Positions 52,574 through 61,419 of a stretch of 64,000 nucleotides of DNA are shown here, one piece after another. Under the pieces are notes generated by a model. The model ran no database searches, was not told the origin of the DNA, and was given only the letters and a program-made list of their open reading frames with translations. Positions within the stretch are counted from its first letter, which is position 1. Each line of letters starts with the position of its first letter. This DNA comes from Roseiarcus sp963823165 (GTDB taxonomy: Bacteria; Pseudomonadota; Alphaproteobacteria; Rhizobiales; Beijerinckiaceae): positions 183,035-247,034 of the forward strand of contig CAWGKV010000002.1 in assembly GCA_963823165.1 (NCBI GenBank). The letters run 5' to 3'. Position numbers and translations under genes: made by a program.

Positions 52574-53842
52574 TTAGATAGCAACCTTGGATGATCTAGC
52601 ACAGAGGCGCGATCTTGCCTGCGCGGATCTCTCGCTCAGCGCATCGATTATTAGCTTCGGAATAAGGAGCCCGAAGCTCATCGCAAACGTGATTGTCAGG
52701 GCTGCCGCGCCGTCCGCGATTGTCGCGCTTATCAGTTCCAGCGTCGTATAAGCGCTGCCGGCAATTTGCAAAAGGCCGCTCGCCATCCTGAAAAGGTAGA
52801 CGCCCGGCATCATCGATACGACCGAAGCAAAGCCGATGGCCGCGAATGGCATGCGCCAACGCCGTGCAACCGGGGTGAGGATCGCCCCGGCAATGAGACA
52901 AGCGACAAAAGCGCCAATCGAGGCGCTAGCCCCTAGCATCGTAAGCGTCACCCAGCGCAGAGCATGCGCCATCATGCCCACCACCATCGGCCAAGGCAGG
53001 AGAGTAAGCGGCGTGGAAAAGAAAATGTTGTAGGCAAAGACGGCGACGCCGGCAGCGATCACGTCCTGCCAGAGAGGGACAGCCCTGCCAGCCTGATCAA
53101 TCGGCAGGGATACGCCTAGAACCGCGAGTCCAAGCAATCCCGTCGAGATGGCGGCAACGATAAGCACCGCATAAATCAGGCGGGCCGCGCCGAGATGGAC
53201 GCGGCCGTTGATGAGGTCCAACGCACTATTGAGTACGTGGGGCCCGGGCACCAGGATCATGCATGGACATACCGCCACAAGGCGCAACGACGAGCTTAGA
53301 CCGTACCGAACGCCTAGGGCCCCGATTATGCCAGCGAGCAGCGCCGCGCAGAATGGCTGGATGAACATGTTTGCGGTATACTGCGCCAAACCGCGACGCA
53401 GAACGGCGCCGGCAGCCGCACTTACCAAGATCAGCAATGGCGGGGCGAGATGTTGGACGCCAAAGATCACCGAGAGCGCAACGGCGCCTGCCGCCGCCGC
53501 TGTTGTAAAAAGCCATAGCGGGGCCGGCGGGGCCCGCGAGATTGCCTCGATCGCCTCTGCGCAAGCCGACCGGCGCCAACCTCCTCGAGTAACCGCATCG
53601 TGGAAGCGACGCGCTCCATGTTCACCCCGGCAGGATCGGCTGCCACTTGGGCCGTCAGCTTGGCGTCTTGGTCCTCGGATTGAAGTCGAAGTTCACCCCA
53701 ACGGGCTGCAACAGTGGTGCGCCAATCCAAGACTGTCGCCGAGTCGCCGCCTCTCAGCCAACATCCGATCGGTGGATTGGCCGTTGACGTAGAGAACCCG
53801 TGCGCAGGCAAGCACAAGCGCGGAGCGCTCGTCCAATGTCAT
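52574..53842 (-). pseudogene. Threonine/serine exporter (ThrE) family gene, twice frameshifted
   Basis: Read across three segments, the minus strand encodes a ThrE-like protein. Frame one from ATG 53842 gives MTLDERSALVLACARVLYVN and GQSTDRMLAE. At about 53722 it shifts to RTTVAARWGELRLQSEDQDA. At about 53559 it shifts back to EAIEAISRAPPAPLWLFTTA and continues unbroken to the stop at 52574 through about nine membrane segments (LLILVSAAAGAVLRRGL, MMPGVYLFRMASGLL). The two indels compensate each other, but the original frame meets a stop (ending CCSPLG) between them. The membrane part alone might be translated from an internal start. ThrE exports threonine and serine. Confidence 0.7.
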
Positions 53843-53866
53843 ACAGGTTCAACCCTGGTCCGTCGG

Positions 53867-55273
53867 CTACGCATTGCTTGCCACATAAGGTTTCACCATT
53901 TTTCTCGGATCGACCACGCGGTCGAACTCCGCCTCGGTCACGTAGCCGAGCTTCAGGGCCGCGGCTTTCAGCGTGAGGTCGTGGTCGAGCGCATAGTGCG
54001 CGATCTCGGCGGCCTTCTCGTAGCCGATGACCGGCGACAGGGCCGTGACCAGCATCAGCGACCGCTCCACATGCTCGGCGATCTTCTTCAGGTTGGGCTT
54101 CGTTCCTTCGACCAAGTATTTGCGGAAATTCGTGCATCCGTCGGTCAGGATCGTGATGGACTGCATCACGTTATGGATCATCAGCGGCTTGTACACGTTC
54201 ATTTCCAGATAGCCCCCGGCGCCGCCGAACCCGACCGCGACGTCGTTCGCCATCACCTGCACGGCGATCATGGTCAGCGCCTCGACCTGGGTCGGGTTCA
54301 CCTTCCCCGGCATGATCGACGAGCCAGGCTCGTTCGCCGGGAGCTGGAGTTCCGCGAAACCGGCGCGCGGCCCGCAGGACATCAGGCGGATGTCGTTGGC
54401 GATCTTGTAGAGCGACACGGCCAGGGTGCGCAGCGCGCCGGACAGGTGGACGAGGGCGTCGTGGGCGCCCTGGACGGCGAACTTGTTCGGCGCGGTGACG
54501 AACGGCAGCCCCGTGAGCTTGGCGATCTCGGCGGCGGCGGCTTCGGCGAAACCGGGCGGCGCGTTGACGCCCGTTCCGACCGCGGTCCCGCCCAGCGCCA
54601 AGCGGTAGACGCCTGGGAGGGCCCCCTCGAGCCGCTCCAGGTCGTCGGCCAGCATCCCCGCATAACCCGACCATTCCTGGCCGAGCGTCAAAGGCGTCGC
54701 GTCCTGCATGTGGGTTCGGCCGATCTTGACGATATCCTTCCATTCCTCCGCCTTGGCGGCGATCGCGTCGTGCAGCGCCCGCACGGCCGGGATCAGGCGC
54801 TCCTTCACGCCGATCGCCGCGGCGATATGCATGGCGGACGGAAAGGTGTCGTTGGTCGACTGCGCCATATTGACATGATCGTTCGGATGAACCGGCCTCT
54901 TGCTTCCAAGCGGGGTCCCCGCGAGCTGGGAGGCGCGGTTGGAGATCACTTCGTTGACGTTCATGTTGAACTGCGTGCCGCTGCCCGTCATCCACACGCG
55001 CAAGGGAAACATATCGTCGTGACGCCCGGCGAGGATTTCATTGCAGGCCTGCACGATCAGCCGGCCGGGTTCGTCGGCGAGGCGCCCGCCAGCGTTGTTG
55101 ACGATCGCCGCGGCCTTTTTCAAGATCGCATAGGCGGCGATCATTTCCCGCGGCATCAGGTCCCTGCCGATGCTGAAATATGCGAGAGAGCGCTGCGTCT
55201 GGGCGCCCCAGAGCTTCTCGGCCGGAACTTTAACCTCGCCGTGGCTGTCGGTTTCGATCCGGAAGTCCGACAT
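53867..55273 (-). CDS. fumC: Class II fumarate hydratase
   Basis: A 468-residue fumarase, converting fumarate and malate in the citric acid cycle. MTGSGTQFNMNVNEVISNRA, HPNDHVNMAQSTNDTFPSAM and the superfamily signature GSSIMPGKVNP (near residue 320) are all present, with KIGRTHMQDATPLTLGQE as the third block. The start at ATG 55273 is the family N-terminus (MSDFRIETDSHGEVKVP). It ends 25 bases before the broken thrE start. Confidence 0.94.
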   Translation of the reverse strand: MSDFRIETDSHGEVKVPAEKLWGAQTQRSLAYFSIGRDLMPREMIAAYAILKKAAAIVNNAGGRLADEPGRLIVQACNEILAGRHDDMFPLRVWMTGSGTQFNMNVNEVISNRASQLAGTPLGSKRPVHPNDHVNMAQSTNDTFPSAMHIAAAIGVKERLIPAVRALHDAIAAKAEEWKDIVKIGRTHMQDATPLTLGQEWSGYAGMLADDLERLEGALPGVYRLALGGTAVGTGVNAPPGFAEAAAAEIAKLTGLPFVTAPNKFAVQGAHDALVHLSGALRTLAVSLYKIANDIRLMSCGPRAGFAELQLPANEPGSSIMPGKVNPTQVEALTMIAVQVMANDVAVGFGGAGGYLEMNVYKPLMIHNVMQSITILTDGCTNFRKYLVEGTKPNLKKIAEHVERSLMLVTALSPVIGYEKAAEIAHYALDHDLTLKAAALKLGYVTEAEFDRVVDPRKMVKPYVASNA

Positions 55274-55540
55274 CTCAAAGCCCTTTCCGCCAGCAGGCGA
55301 TGGTTACGAAGGGATAAGACAGGCGCGAGGCTGTGTGGTTCCTTTCCGGCGCGCAATTCGGATAGACTTTGGTCGGAGTCGTCCATCAACCGCTGCTTTG
55401 CCAAGTGGCGGGCCCCGTCGCCGTACCGTCGCAAATTTCAAGGCCTGTTGCACAGACGTCACAATTGCGCGTCAGACACCGCCCAGGCGCGGCGAACCCC
55501 AATTCTCATCGGGGCGTTCAGCCACGCAAAAAGGCACGCC

Positions 55541-57037
55541 ATGCCTGCGAAGACCGCCATGCCGCCGAAAACCAGTAAAGACCTAGCAGAACTCAGCGCC
55601 CTCCTCGCGGAAGTGCAAGCATTGCGGGCCGACGCCGAGGCAAAGGGCGCGGAGCTCAGGGCGGAATGGGGCGTCGCCGCCGACCAAGTCGATTCCCGCG
55701 CGGTAAACCTCTCCCACTACATCGCGCTGCGCGGGCAGGATCTGATCGATCTGCAGCTCCGGCTCGCGGCGCGCGGCCTTTCTTCGCTCGGCCGCAGCGA
55801 GGCCAAGGTGATCCAGACGCTCGACACGCTGATCGTGACGCTGCGCCGCCTGACGGGCGAGACCGACGTTCCCTACCCTGCGCCCGCGCTGGGTCGGGCC
55901 GGCGCTTCCGAGCTCGAGGCCGAATCGGAGCGGATTTTCGGCAAGCGGCCGAAGGGCGCGCCACGGGTCAGAGTGATGGCGACGCTGCCGCCCGAGGCCG
56001 CCACCCAGCACGAACTGGTCGACAACCTGATCGCCGCCGGCATGGACTGCGCTCGCATCAATTGCGCCCACGACGACGACGAGGCGTGGGGCCGGATGGT
56101 GGCGAACGTGCGCGAAGCCGCCGCCCGGCTCGAGCGGCCGTGCAAGATTCTCATGGACATCGGCGGGCCGAAATGCCGCATCCAGAAGGTGAAGGCGCCG
56201 CCGAAGACCCGGCTCATGCGCGGCGACCGGGTGACGCTGATCGACGAGGTGAAGGAGAAGATCAAGGATCCGATCGCCTTCTCGCTCAACTTCCCCGAAC
56301 TCGTCGACCAGCTCGCAGTCGGCGCGGAAGTGTTCATCGACGACGGGAAGGCGGCGGCGCGGGTCGTCGCCAAGAACGCCGGCCGGGCGGAAATCGAAGT
56401 CTACGCCGCACGGGAAAAGGGCGTCCGGCTGAAGCCGGGGAAGGGCGTCAATTTCCCGGCGACCGAGCTCGACCTGCCGCCGCTGACGTCGAAGGATTTC
56501 CGCGATCTCGACTTCATCGCCGAACACGCCGACCTCGTCGGCTTCTCGTTCGTGCAGCGGGTCGACGACATCGAGCTTCTGCAGGACCATCTCGTCGCCC
56601 GCGCGCCCAAGCGCGAACCGCATGCTATCGTGCTCAAGATCGAGACGCCGCTCGCCGTGCGCAACCTACCGCGCCTCATCCTGCAGTCGGCCGCGCACAA
56701 TCCGACCGCCGTGATGATCGCCCGCGGCGACCTCGCGGTCGAGCTCGGCTTCGCCCGCCTGACTGAGATGCAGGAGGAGATCCTGTGGCTCTGCGAGGCG
56801 GCGCACACGCCGGTCGTGTGGGCGACCCAGGTGCTCGACAATTACGTGCGCGACGGCATGGCGAGCCGGGCCGAGATGACCGACGCGGCGACGGCGCAGG
56901 GCGCGGAATGCGTGATGCTCAACAAGGGGCCCTATCTGGCGGAGGGCGTCGCCTTCCTGCGCGACGTGCTGTCGCGCATGGACCGCCATTACGCCAAGAA
57001 ATTCGTACGCTTCGGCTCGCTGAAGGCGTGGAGCTGA
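55541..57037 (+). CDS. pyk: Pyruvate kinase, short form with N-terminal helical extension and no C-terminal domain
   Basis: A 498-residue protein. About 130 N-terminal residues are helical (LAELSALLAEVQALRADAEA) and not part of the usual enzyme. The pyruvate kinase barrel starts at RVRVMATLPPEA and includes ARINCAHDDDEAW, LMDIGGPKCRIQKV, LKIETPLAVRNLPRL with the catalytic lysine, and VMIARGDLAVELGF, the ADP/metal site. The sequence stops after FLRDVLSRMDRHYAKKF, so the regulatory C-terminal domain is missing. Such extended, tail-less forms occur in some alphaproteobacteria and cyanobacteria. It probably still makes pyruvate and ATP but without the usual allosteric control. A purine-rich AAAAAGG is the only ribosome-like site. 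Confidence 0.86.
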   Translation: MPAKTAMPPKTSKDLAELSALLAEVQALRADAEAKGAELRAEWGVAADQVDSRAVNLSHYIALRGQDLIDLQLRLAARGLSSLGRSEAKVIQTLDTLIVTLRRLTGETDVPYPAPALGRAGASELEAESERIFGKRPKGAPRVRVMATLPPEAATQHELVDNLIAAGMDCARINCAHDDDEAWGRMVANVREAAARLERPCKILMDIGGPKCRIQKVKAPPKTRLMRGDRVTLIDEVKEKIKDPIAFSLNFPELVDQLAVGAEVFIDDGKAAARVVAKNAGRAEIEVYAAREKGVRLKPGKGVNFPATELDLPPLTSKDFRDLDFIAEHADLVGFSFVQRVDDIELLQDHLVARAPKREPHAIVLKIETPLAVRNLPRLILQSAAHNPTAVMIARGDLAVELGFARLTEMQEEILWLCEAAHTPVVWATQVLDNYVRDGMASRAEMTDAATAQGAECVMLNKGPYLAEGVAFLRDVLSRMDRHYAKKFVRFGSLKAWS

Positions 57038-57181
57038 GCAAAAGCTTGACGCGCGCCTGGGCCGGCGACAGCGCGAGCGGGCGGCGGGCGGCGAGGAAGA
57101 CAATGCCGGCGACCAGCGCCATCTGCGCGCCGAAAATCGCGATGACGCGGAAGTTCCCGGCCTCGCGGATGTCGAGCCGAC

Positions 57182-57403
57182 CTATTCGTCGTTGCTGGCG
57201 TTCAAATCCTCGAGCGCGATCGAGCGGGTTCCCCGTCGCAGATCCAGGCACTCGCGCAACGCGTTGATCTCGGCGATCGAGCGCCGCACAAGCTCGATCT
57301 CGAAATCCGGCCTTTGGTCAGACCGTCTGCCCAGACGAACCTCCGTGCTCATTCGTCCCAGCCAATCGTCCAAGTCCCCAACGATGTCGCTCGCATGGTT
57401 CAT
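57182..57403 (-). CDS. Hypothetical protein, 73 aa
   Basis: A small charged protein MNHASDIVGDLDDWLGRMST continuing with FEIELVRRSIAEINALRECL and an acidic tail. Composition is normal and helical, without signal or membrane segment. I do not recognise it. The start at ATG 57403 is chosen from composition; ATG 57430 would add nine residues. Confidence 0.4.
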   Translation of the reverse strand: MNHASDIVGDLDDWLGRMSTEVRLGRRSDQRPDFEIELVRRSIAEINALRECLDLRRGTRSIALEDLNASNDE

Positions 57404-57814
57404 CGCGCCACTGTCCCCCGAATCGAACACAACTAAGTGAGTTGTAGCACAACAGCACTTCTCGTCGAAATTCAGGCCGCAGCGGACTTACACGTTCACG
57501 ATCGCGGAGCCGCCGGATTCTTTCGCGCTGATTCCGACCAAAGAGGTAAAAGCAATTCCGAGTCTCGCTGTTTGGTCGGCGAATGCAGCCGTGCCGTCCG
57601 ACTATAATCAGGGGCTTCCAACCTGCAGCTTTGGAAAGTAGATCCTTCCCCTCGCCGTGGTCCGAGAGGACACGAGCTCGGAAAAGAGCGCGGTCAGGGC
57701 GGCGGGCAGCCAGAAGAAAAATCTCGGTTGCTCGACCTTGCGGGCGAGCGGATGATCGCGCAAAACTCAAGCCACCGCTAAAGGAGGCGGCGTCGAGAAA
57801 TCGAGGGCCTGACC
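57404..57814. other. Intergenic region upstream of the MDR gene
   Basis: About 410 bases between the 57182 hypothetical gene and the dehydrogenase gene. It has an exact TATAAT at about 57603-57608 without a matching -35, and a short dyad GTTGT-AGC-ACAAC near 57440. The adjoining stretch 57040-57180, read on the minus strand, shows FRVIAIFGAQMALVAGIVFL, which looks like the last membrane helix of a lost transporter. No complete gene is visible. Confidence 0.35.
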
Positions 57815-58792
57815 ATGCGCTGCGTCGTCTACGACACCTTCGGAGCGCCTGCCGAGGTTCTGCATGCGGCGCAACGACCCGTTCCGGAGCCGGGCCCGGG
57901 AGAGATCCGCGTCCGTATGGTGCTGTCGCCGATCCACAACCACGACCTCTGGACGATCCGCGGCGAATACGGGGTCAGGCCGCCGCTGCCGGCGATCGGC
58001 GGCACGGAGGCGCTTGGAATCGTCGACAAGCTCGGCGAAGGCGTCGCGTCGCCGGCGCTCGCCCAAAGGGTGACCGCGAGCGCCATCGCCGGCGCCTGGG
58101 CGGAATTTTTTGTCGTTCGGGCCGCCGCGGTCGTGTCGGTTCCCGACGCGATCGGCGACGAAGTCGCCTGCCAGCTCGTCGCGATGCCCCTCTCGGCGCT
58201 GATGGCGCTCGAGGAGCTCGGCGTGCAGCCCGGCCAGTGGATGATCCAGAACGCCGCGACCGGCGCGGTCGGCAAGACGCTTGCGATGATCGCCAAGGCG
58301 CGGGGTGTGCACGTCGTCAGCATCGTGCGGCGCAACGAGGGCGTCGCAGAGCTCGCCGCTCTCGGAATCGACAACGCCGTGTCGACCGCCGAGGCCGGCT
58401 GGCAGAAGCGCGTCAAGACGATCACCGGCGGCGCACCGATCGTCGCCGCCCTCGATTCGGTCGGAGGGCAGGAAAGCGGGCAACTCCTTCACCTGCTCGG
58501 CGAAGGCGGCCAGCTCATGACCTTCGGCGCCATGGCCAACCAGCCGATGATCGTCAACCCCGGCGATCTCATCTTCAAACAGGCGACGATCAAGGGATTC
58601 TGGGCGGCCAAGCTCGGAATCGGGCCCCGCCGAGGCGAAATCCCCCGCGCGATCGGCGACCTTGTCCGTCTCGCCGCGGAGGGCGTGCTCAAACTGCCGG
58701 TCGAAAGGGCCTTCCCGCTGGAGGAAGCGGCGGAGGCGGCGCGCGCCAGCATGCAGCCCGGGCGAACGGGAAAGATCGTGTTCAGGGGATGA
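57815..58792 (+). CDS. Zinc-independent MDR oxidoreductase (quinone/enoyl-thioester reductase-like)
   Basis: A 325-residue medium-chain dehydrogenase/reductase. The N-terminal GroES-like part has PEPGPGEIRVRMVLSPIHNH and IGGTEALGIV. The Rossmann part has IQNAATGAVGKTLAMIAKA and later GGQLMTFGAMANQPM. It lacks the cysteines that bind zinc in alcohol dehydrogenases and resembles the mitochondrial enoyl-thioester/quinone reductase group. AAGGAGG lies about 30 bases upstream. Single gene. Confidence 0.85.
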   Translation: MRCVVYDTFGAPAEVLHAAQRPVPEPGPGEIRVRMVLSPIHNHDLWTIRGEYGVRPPLPAIGGTEALGIVDKLGEGVASPALAQRVTASAIAGAWAEFFVVRAAAVVSVPDAIGDEVACQLVAMPLSALMALEELGVQPGQWMIQNAATGAVGKTLAMIAKARGVHVVSIVRRNEGVAELAALGIDNAVSTAEAGWQKRVKTITGGAPIVAALDSVGGQESGQLLHLLGEGGQLMTFGAMANQPMIVNPGDLIFKQATIKGFWAAKLGIGPRRGEIPRAIGDLVRLAAEGVLKLPVERAFPLEEAAEAARASMQPGRTGKIVFRG

Positions 58793-59511
58793 AGCGGATT
58801 AGGGTTGGGCGCCGTCACCGCGAGCCGCGCCATCACCCTCATAGGGCGCGAAGATCATTTACGATCTCGCACGGCGAACGATAGTCGAGCAATGGCGTTC
58901 GGCCGATTTCGGCGCCGACCGCAATTCGCTGTTCTGAGCTAGTGCGGTGACTCTAAACACTCCGATCCTCCTCGATCGCATGGAACAGAACGCTCCCGCC
59001 GTGAGGAAGTCGGGCCCCCTCGCGCGGCCGAATTCCCTGGTGACTGGGAAAAAACAGCAAATCTTTCGCACTTTGGCCGCTCTTCGTAAAAACCTGGCCA
59101 AAAGCTTCATGATTCCAGGCGATTCCAGTAAAATTCCCACGAAGCCGAACAGCGAATTTTTTGGCTGAACAGGGAATTCAAATTCCCTGTTCGGAGGAGA
59201 ACAGGGATGTCGCGCATCTCACGCGCGCTCTGTCGATGCCATTCGGTCGCAGGCGTGTGGGAAATCAGAAGATAGCCAAAAAAAAGCAAATCATGTCGAT
59301 CAGGGAATAGCTTATTTAGACTTTCGCCCAGATAGGATTCTGAATATTAGTGACAGATCACCAGTCTTCCTCCTCCAACCGTGCTCAGGAATATTTCCAA
59401 TTGTTAGACGGCGGATCAGGCGCGTTCCGCGGTGTTCACGAGTTCCCGGGCAATCCGATCCGTGATAATCTGAAGGCGAAACCCAGGGAGGACGGCCAGG
59501 GAGAGGAAGGC
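58793..59511. other. AT-richer intergenic region with repeat cluster
   Basis: About 720 bases between the MDR gene and the small secreted gene. From about 58860 the GC content drops. It carries the GAACAGGGAATT repeats (59148-59207) and a 73-codon plus-strand frame (58947-59168) that I judge untranslated because it runs through the repeats and has no ribosome site. The region looks like an old mobile-DNA scar. Confidence 0.45.
59148..59207. repeat. Cluster of GAACAGGGAATT direct and inverted repeats
   Basis: GAACAGCGAATT (59148-59159), GAACAGGGAATT (59167-59178), its exact inverse AATTCCCTGTTC (59181-59192), and GAACAGGGA (59199-59207). The middle inverse copy can pair with either neighbour, with two-base or six-base loops. 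A weaker GATCAGGGAAT follows near 59300. I recall similar AACAGGGAAT-rich stretches scattered in alphaproteobacterial genomes. Confidence 0.7.
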
Positions 59512-59736
59512 ATGCCCAGAACCATAATTGCGGTCGGGCTGGCGGGATTGCTGCTTGCGGCGGCTTCGGCTACCGCGCAGGCGGCGCCGTTCACGCCGCT
59601 GCCGAAAACCATGATCGAGAGCCTCAACAGCGATGTGGCTCAGGCGTCGTGGCAGCGATGCTGGCGTGACCGTTGGGGACGCAGGCACTGCCGTCGGTGC
59701 TGGCGCGATCGGTGGGGCCGGGTGCGCTGCACGTGA
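59512..59736 (+). CDS. Small secreted Cys/Trp/Arg-rich protein
   Basis: A 74-residue protein with a signal peptide (residues 1-26, ending AQAA), a short linker, and a highly basic end made of two copies of a RCWRDRWGRRHCR-type unit. The mature protein would be about 48 residues with four cysteines, perhaps two disulfides. Similar short Rhizobiales proteins are known to me only as hypothetical. GGAAGG precedes ATG 59512; the longer frame upstream is spacer. Confidence 0.7.
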   Translation: MPRTIIAVGLAGLLLAAASATAQAAPFTPLPKTMIESLNSDVAQASWQRCWRDRWGRRHCRRCWRDRWGRVRCT

Positions 59737-59924
59737 GCCGCTTCGTCGAATGAAGAAACGGGCGGGCTCGAAGCCGCCTTTTCGCCACTCGCCGCGCTCA
59801 AAGCCGCAGAAGTGGGAGTTGGGTTGGCCGCGGTGAACACGCGAGGTTCGGTCGCGCACACGGTCGGCGAGTCTCGTTGCATCTCGGCTTCGGTCTCGTC
59901 GAGCGGGTTTTTCGGGACCTTAAA

Positions 59925-61382
59925 ATGTTTTGCTGTACTCCGGCCGATGACCATCAGACGAGCGGTCTCGGCGGTTGCGCCTGCTGCACGCCGCAGATCC
60001 AGTCGGCGAGCCGCCGGATCACCGCAGATCTTTCGCGGCGCGAGTTTGTGGCCGGGATAGGCGCGTCGCTTGCGGCGCTCGGGTTCGTGCGCCGCGTCGA
60101 CGCTGAGCCGGAAGCGGCGCCCCCGCCGACCGTCTTCACGAACTTCCGGTTGTTTGACGGCCGTTCCGCCGAATTGCGCGCCGGGCTTCGCCTGCTGATC
60201 GAGGGGGATCGGATCAAGGCGATCGCGGCGGGCGAGGTCGGCGCCCCCGAAGGCGCGAGGGTCATCGACTGTGGCGGCCGGACGCTCATGCCCGGCCTCA
60301 TCGACGCGCACTGGCATGCGATCTTCGCCGGTCTGTCGATCGCGAGCCTGCTTACCGCGGAGATGGGCTACATCTTTCTCGCCGCCGGCGAGGAGGCCGA
60401 ACGCACGCTGATGCGCGGGTTCACCACGGTTCGCGATCTCGGCGGGCCGTCCTTCGCGCTCAAGCAGGCGATCGACGACGGTCTGGCTCGCGGTCCGCGC
60501 ATCTATCCCTGTGGCGCGATGATCACCACCACGGGTGGCCATGGCGATCTGCGCCCGCTCTCGGATCTGCCGCGCCGTCCCGGCGGGCCGCTGAGCTATC
60601 TGGAGCAGAAGGGCGCCGCGAACATCGCCGACAGCGCCGACGAGGTGCGGCTGCGGGTGCGCGAGCAGCTCATGCAGGGGGCTTCGCAAATCAAGCTCGT
60701 GGGCGGTGGAGGAGTCTCATCACCGCGCACCACGCTCGACATGCTGACCTTCAGCGAGCCCGAGATGCGGGCCGGCGTCGAGGCCGCCGCCGACCGCAAC
60801 ACCTATGTCGCCGTCCATGCCTACCCATCGACGGCGATCCGCCGTGCGCTGGCGGCGGGAGTGCAATGTATCGAGCACGGCCATCTCATGGACGAGGCGA
60901 CCGCAAAGCTCATCGCAGACAATGGCGTGTGGCTCAGCGCCCAGCCGTTCCTGAGCGAAGAGGACACCGGCCGGCTGACAGGCCAGAGCCAGCTTAACGC
61001 GCTCCAGGTTTTCGCGGGGACGAAAACGCTCTACCCGCTGGCGAAAGAGCACAAGATCAAGACCGCGTTCGGCTCGGATCTTCTCTTTTCAAGCGAGCTT
61101 GCCGCCCGTCAGGGCGTGATGCTGACCCATCTCAGGCGGTGGTACGAAAATGTGGACATTCTCCGTATGGCGACTTCAGTCAACGGGGAGCTCCTCGCCC
61201 TGTCGGGATCGCGCAATCCCTATCCGGGAAAGCTCGGTGTGGTGGAGGCAGATGCGCTCGCCGACCTGCTCGTCGTCAACGGCGATCCGATTGCCGACAT
61301 CGCGATTTTGGAGAAGCCGGATACGGGTCTTGCAATGATCATGAAGGGCGGCCGCATTTACAAGAACACCATCGACGGATAG
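59925..61382 (+). CDS. Amidohydrolase family protein with Cys-rich N-terminus and Tat-type motif
   Basis: A 485-residue metal-dependent hydrolase of the imidazolonepropionase/prolidase-like amidohydrolase group. The metal motif is GLIDAHWHAIF, the carboxylated-lysine region IKLVGGGGVSSPR, further histidines in YVAVHAYPS and IEHGHLMD, and the aspartate in TAFGSDLLFS. The first 60 residues are unusual: MFCCTPADDH and CACCTPQ supply six cysteines before SRREFVAGIGASLAALGF, which looks like a Tat signal starting late. The ribosome site is weak, and other starts are possible. A periplasmic hydrolase of cyclic amides or dipeptides is a reasonable guess. Confidence 0.8.
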   Translation: MFCCTPADDHQTSGLGGCACCTPQIQSASRRITADLSRREFVAGIGASLAALGFVRRVDAEPEAAPPPTVFTNFRLFDGRSAELRAGLRLLIEGDRIKAIAAGEVGAPEGARVIDCGGRTLMPGLIDAHWHAIFAGLSIASLLTAEMGYIFLAAGEEAERTLMRGFTTVRDLGGPSFALKQAIDDGLARGPRIYPCGAMITTTGGHGDLRPLSDLPRRPGGPLSYLEQKGAANIADSADEVRLRVREQLMQGASQIKLVGGGGVSSPRTTLDMLTFSEPEMRAGVEAAADRNTYVAVHAYPSTAIRRALAAGVQCIEHGHLMDEATAKLIADNGVWLSAQPFLSEEDTGRLTGQSQLNALQVFAGTKTLYPLAKEHKIKTAFGSDLLFSSELAARQGVMLTHLRRWYENVDILRMATSVNGELLALSGSRNPYPGKLGVVEADALADLLVVNGDPIADIAILEKPDTGLAMIMKGGRIYKNTIDG

Positions 61383-61419
61383 CAGTCGCGCAGAGCGGAT
61401 CGTTCTGGGGGCTGAGGTC

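Noticed and set aside
53714..57037. A continuous plus-strand open frame of 1107 codons across antisense fumC and pyruvate kinase
   Set aside because: The first half is the antisense shadow of fumC in GC-rich DNA. Only the part from ATG 55541 matches a protein family.
58947..59168. A 73-codon plus-strand frame in the AT-rich scar
   Set aside because: It ends in the repeat cluster, has no ribosome site and resembles translated repeat DNA.
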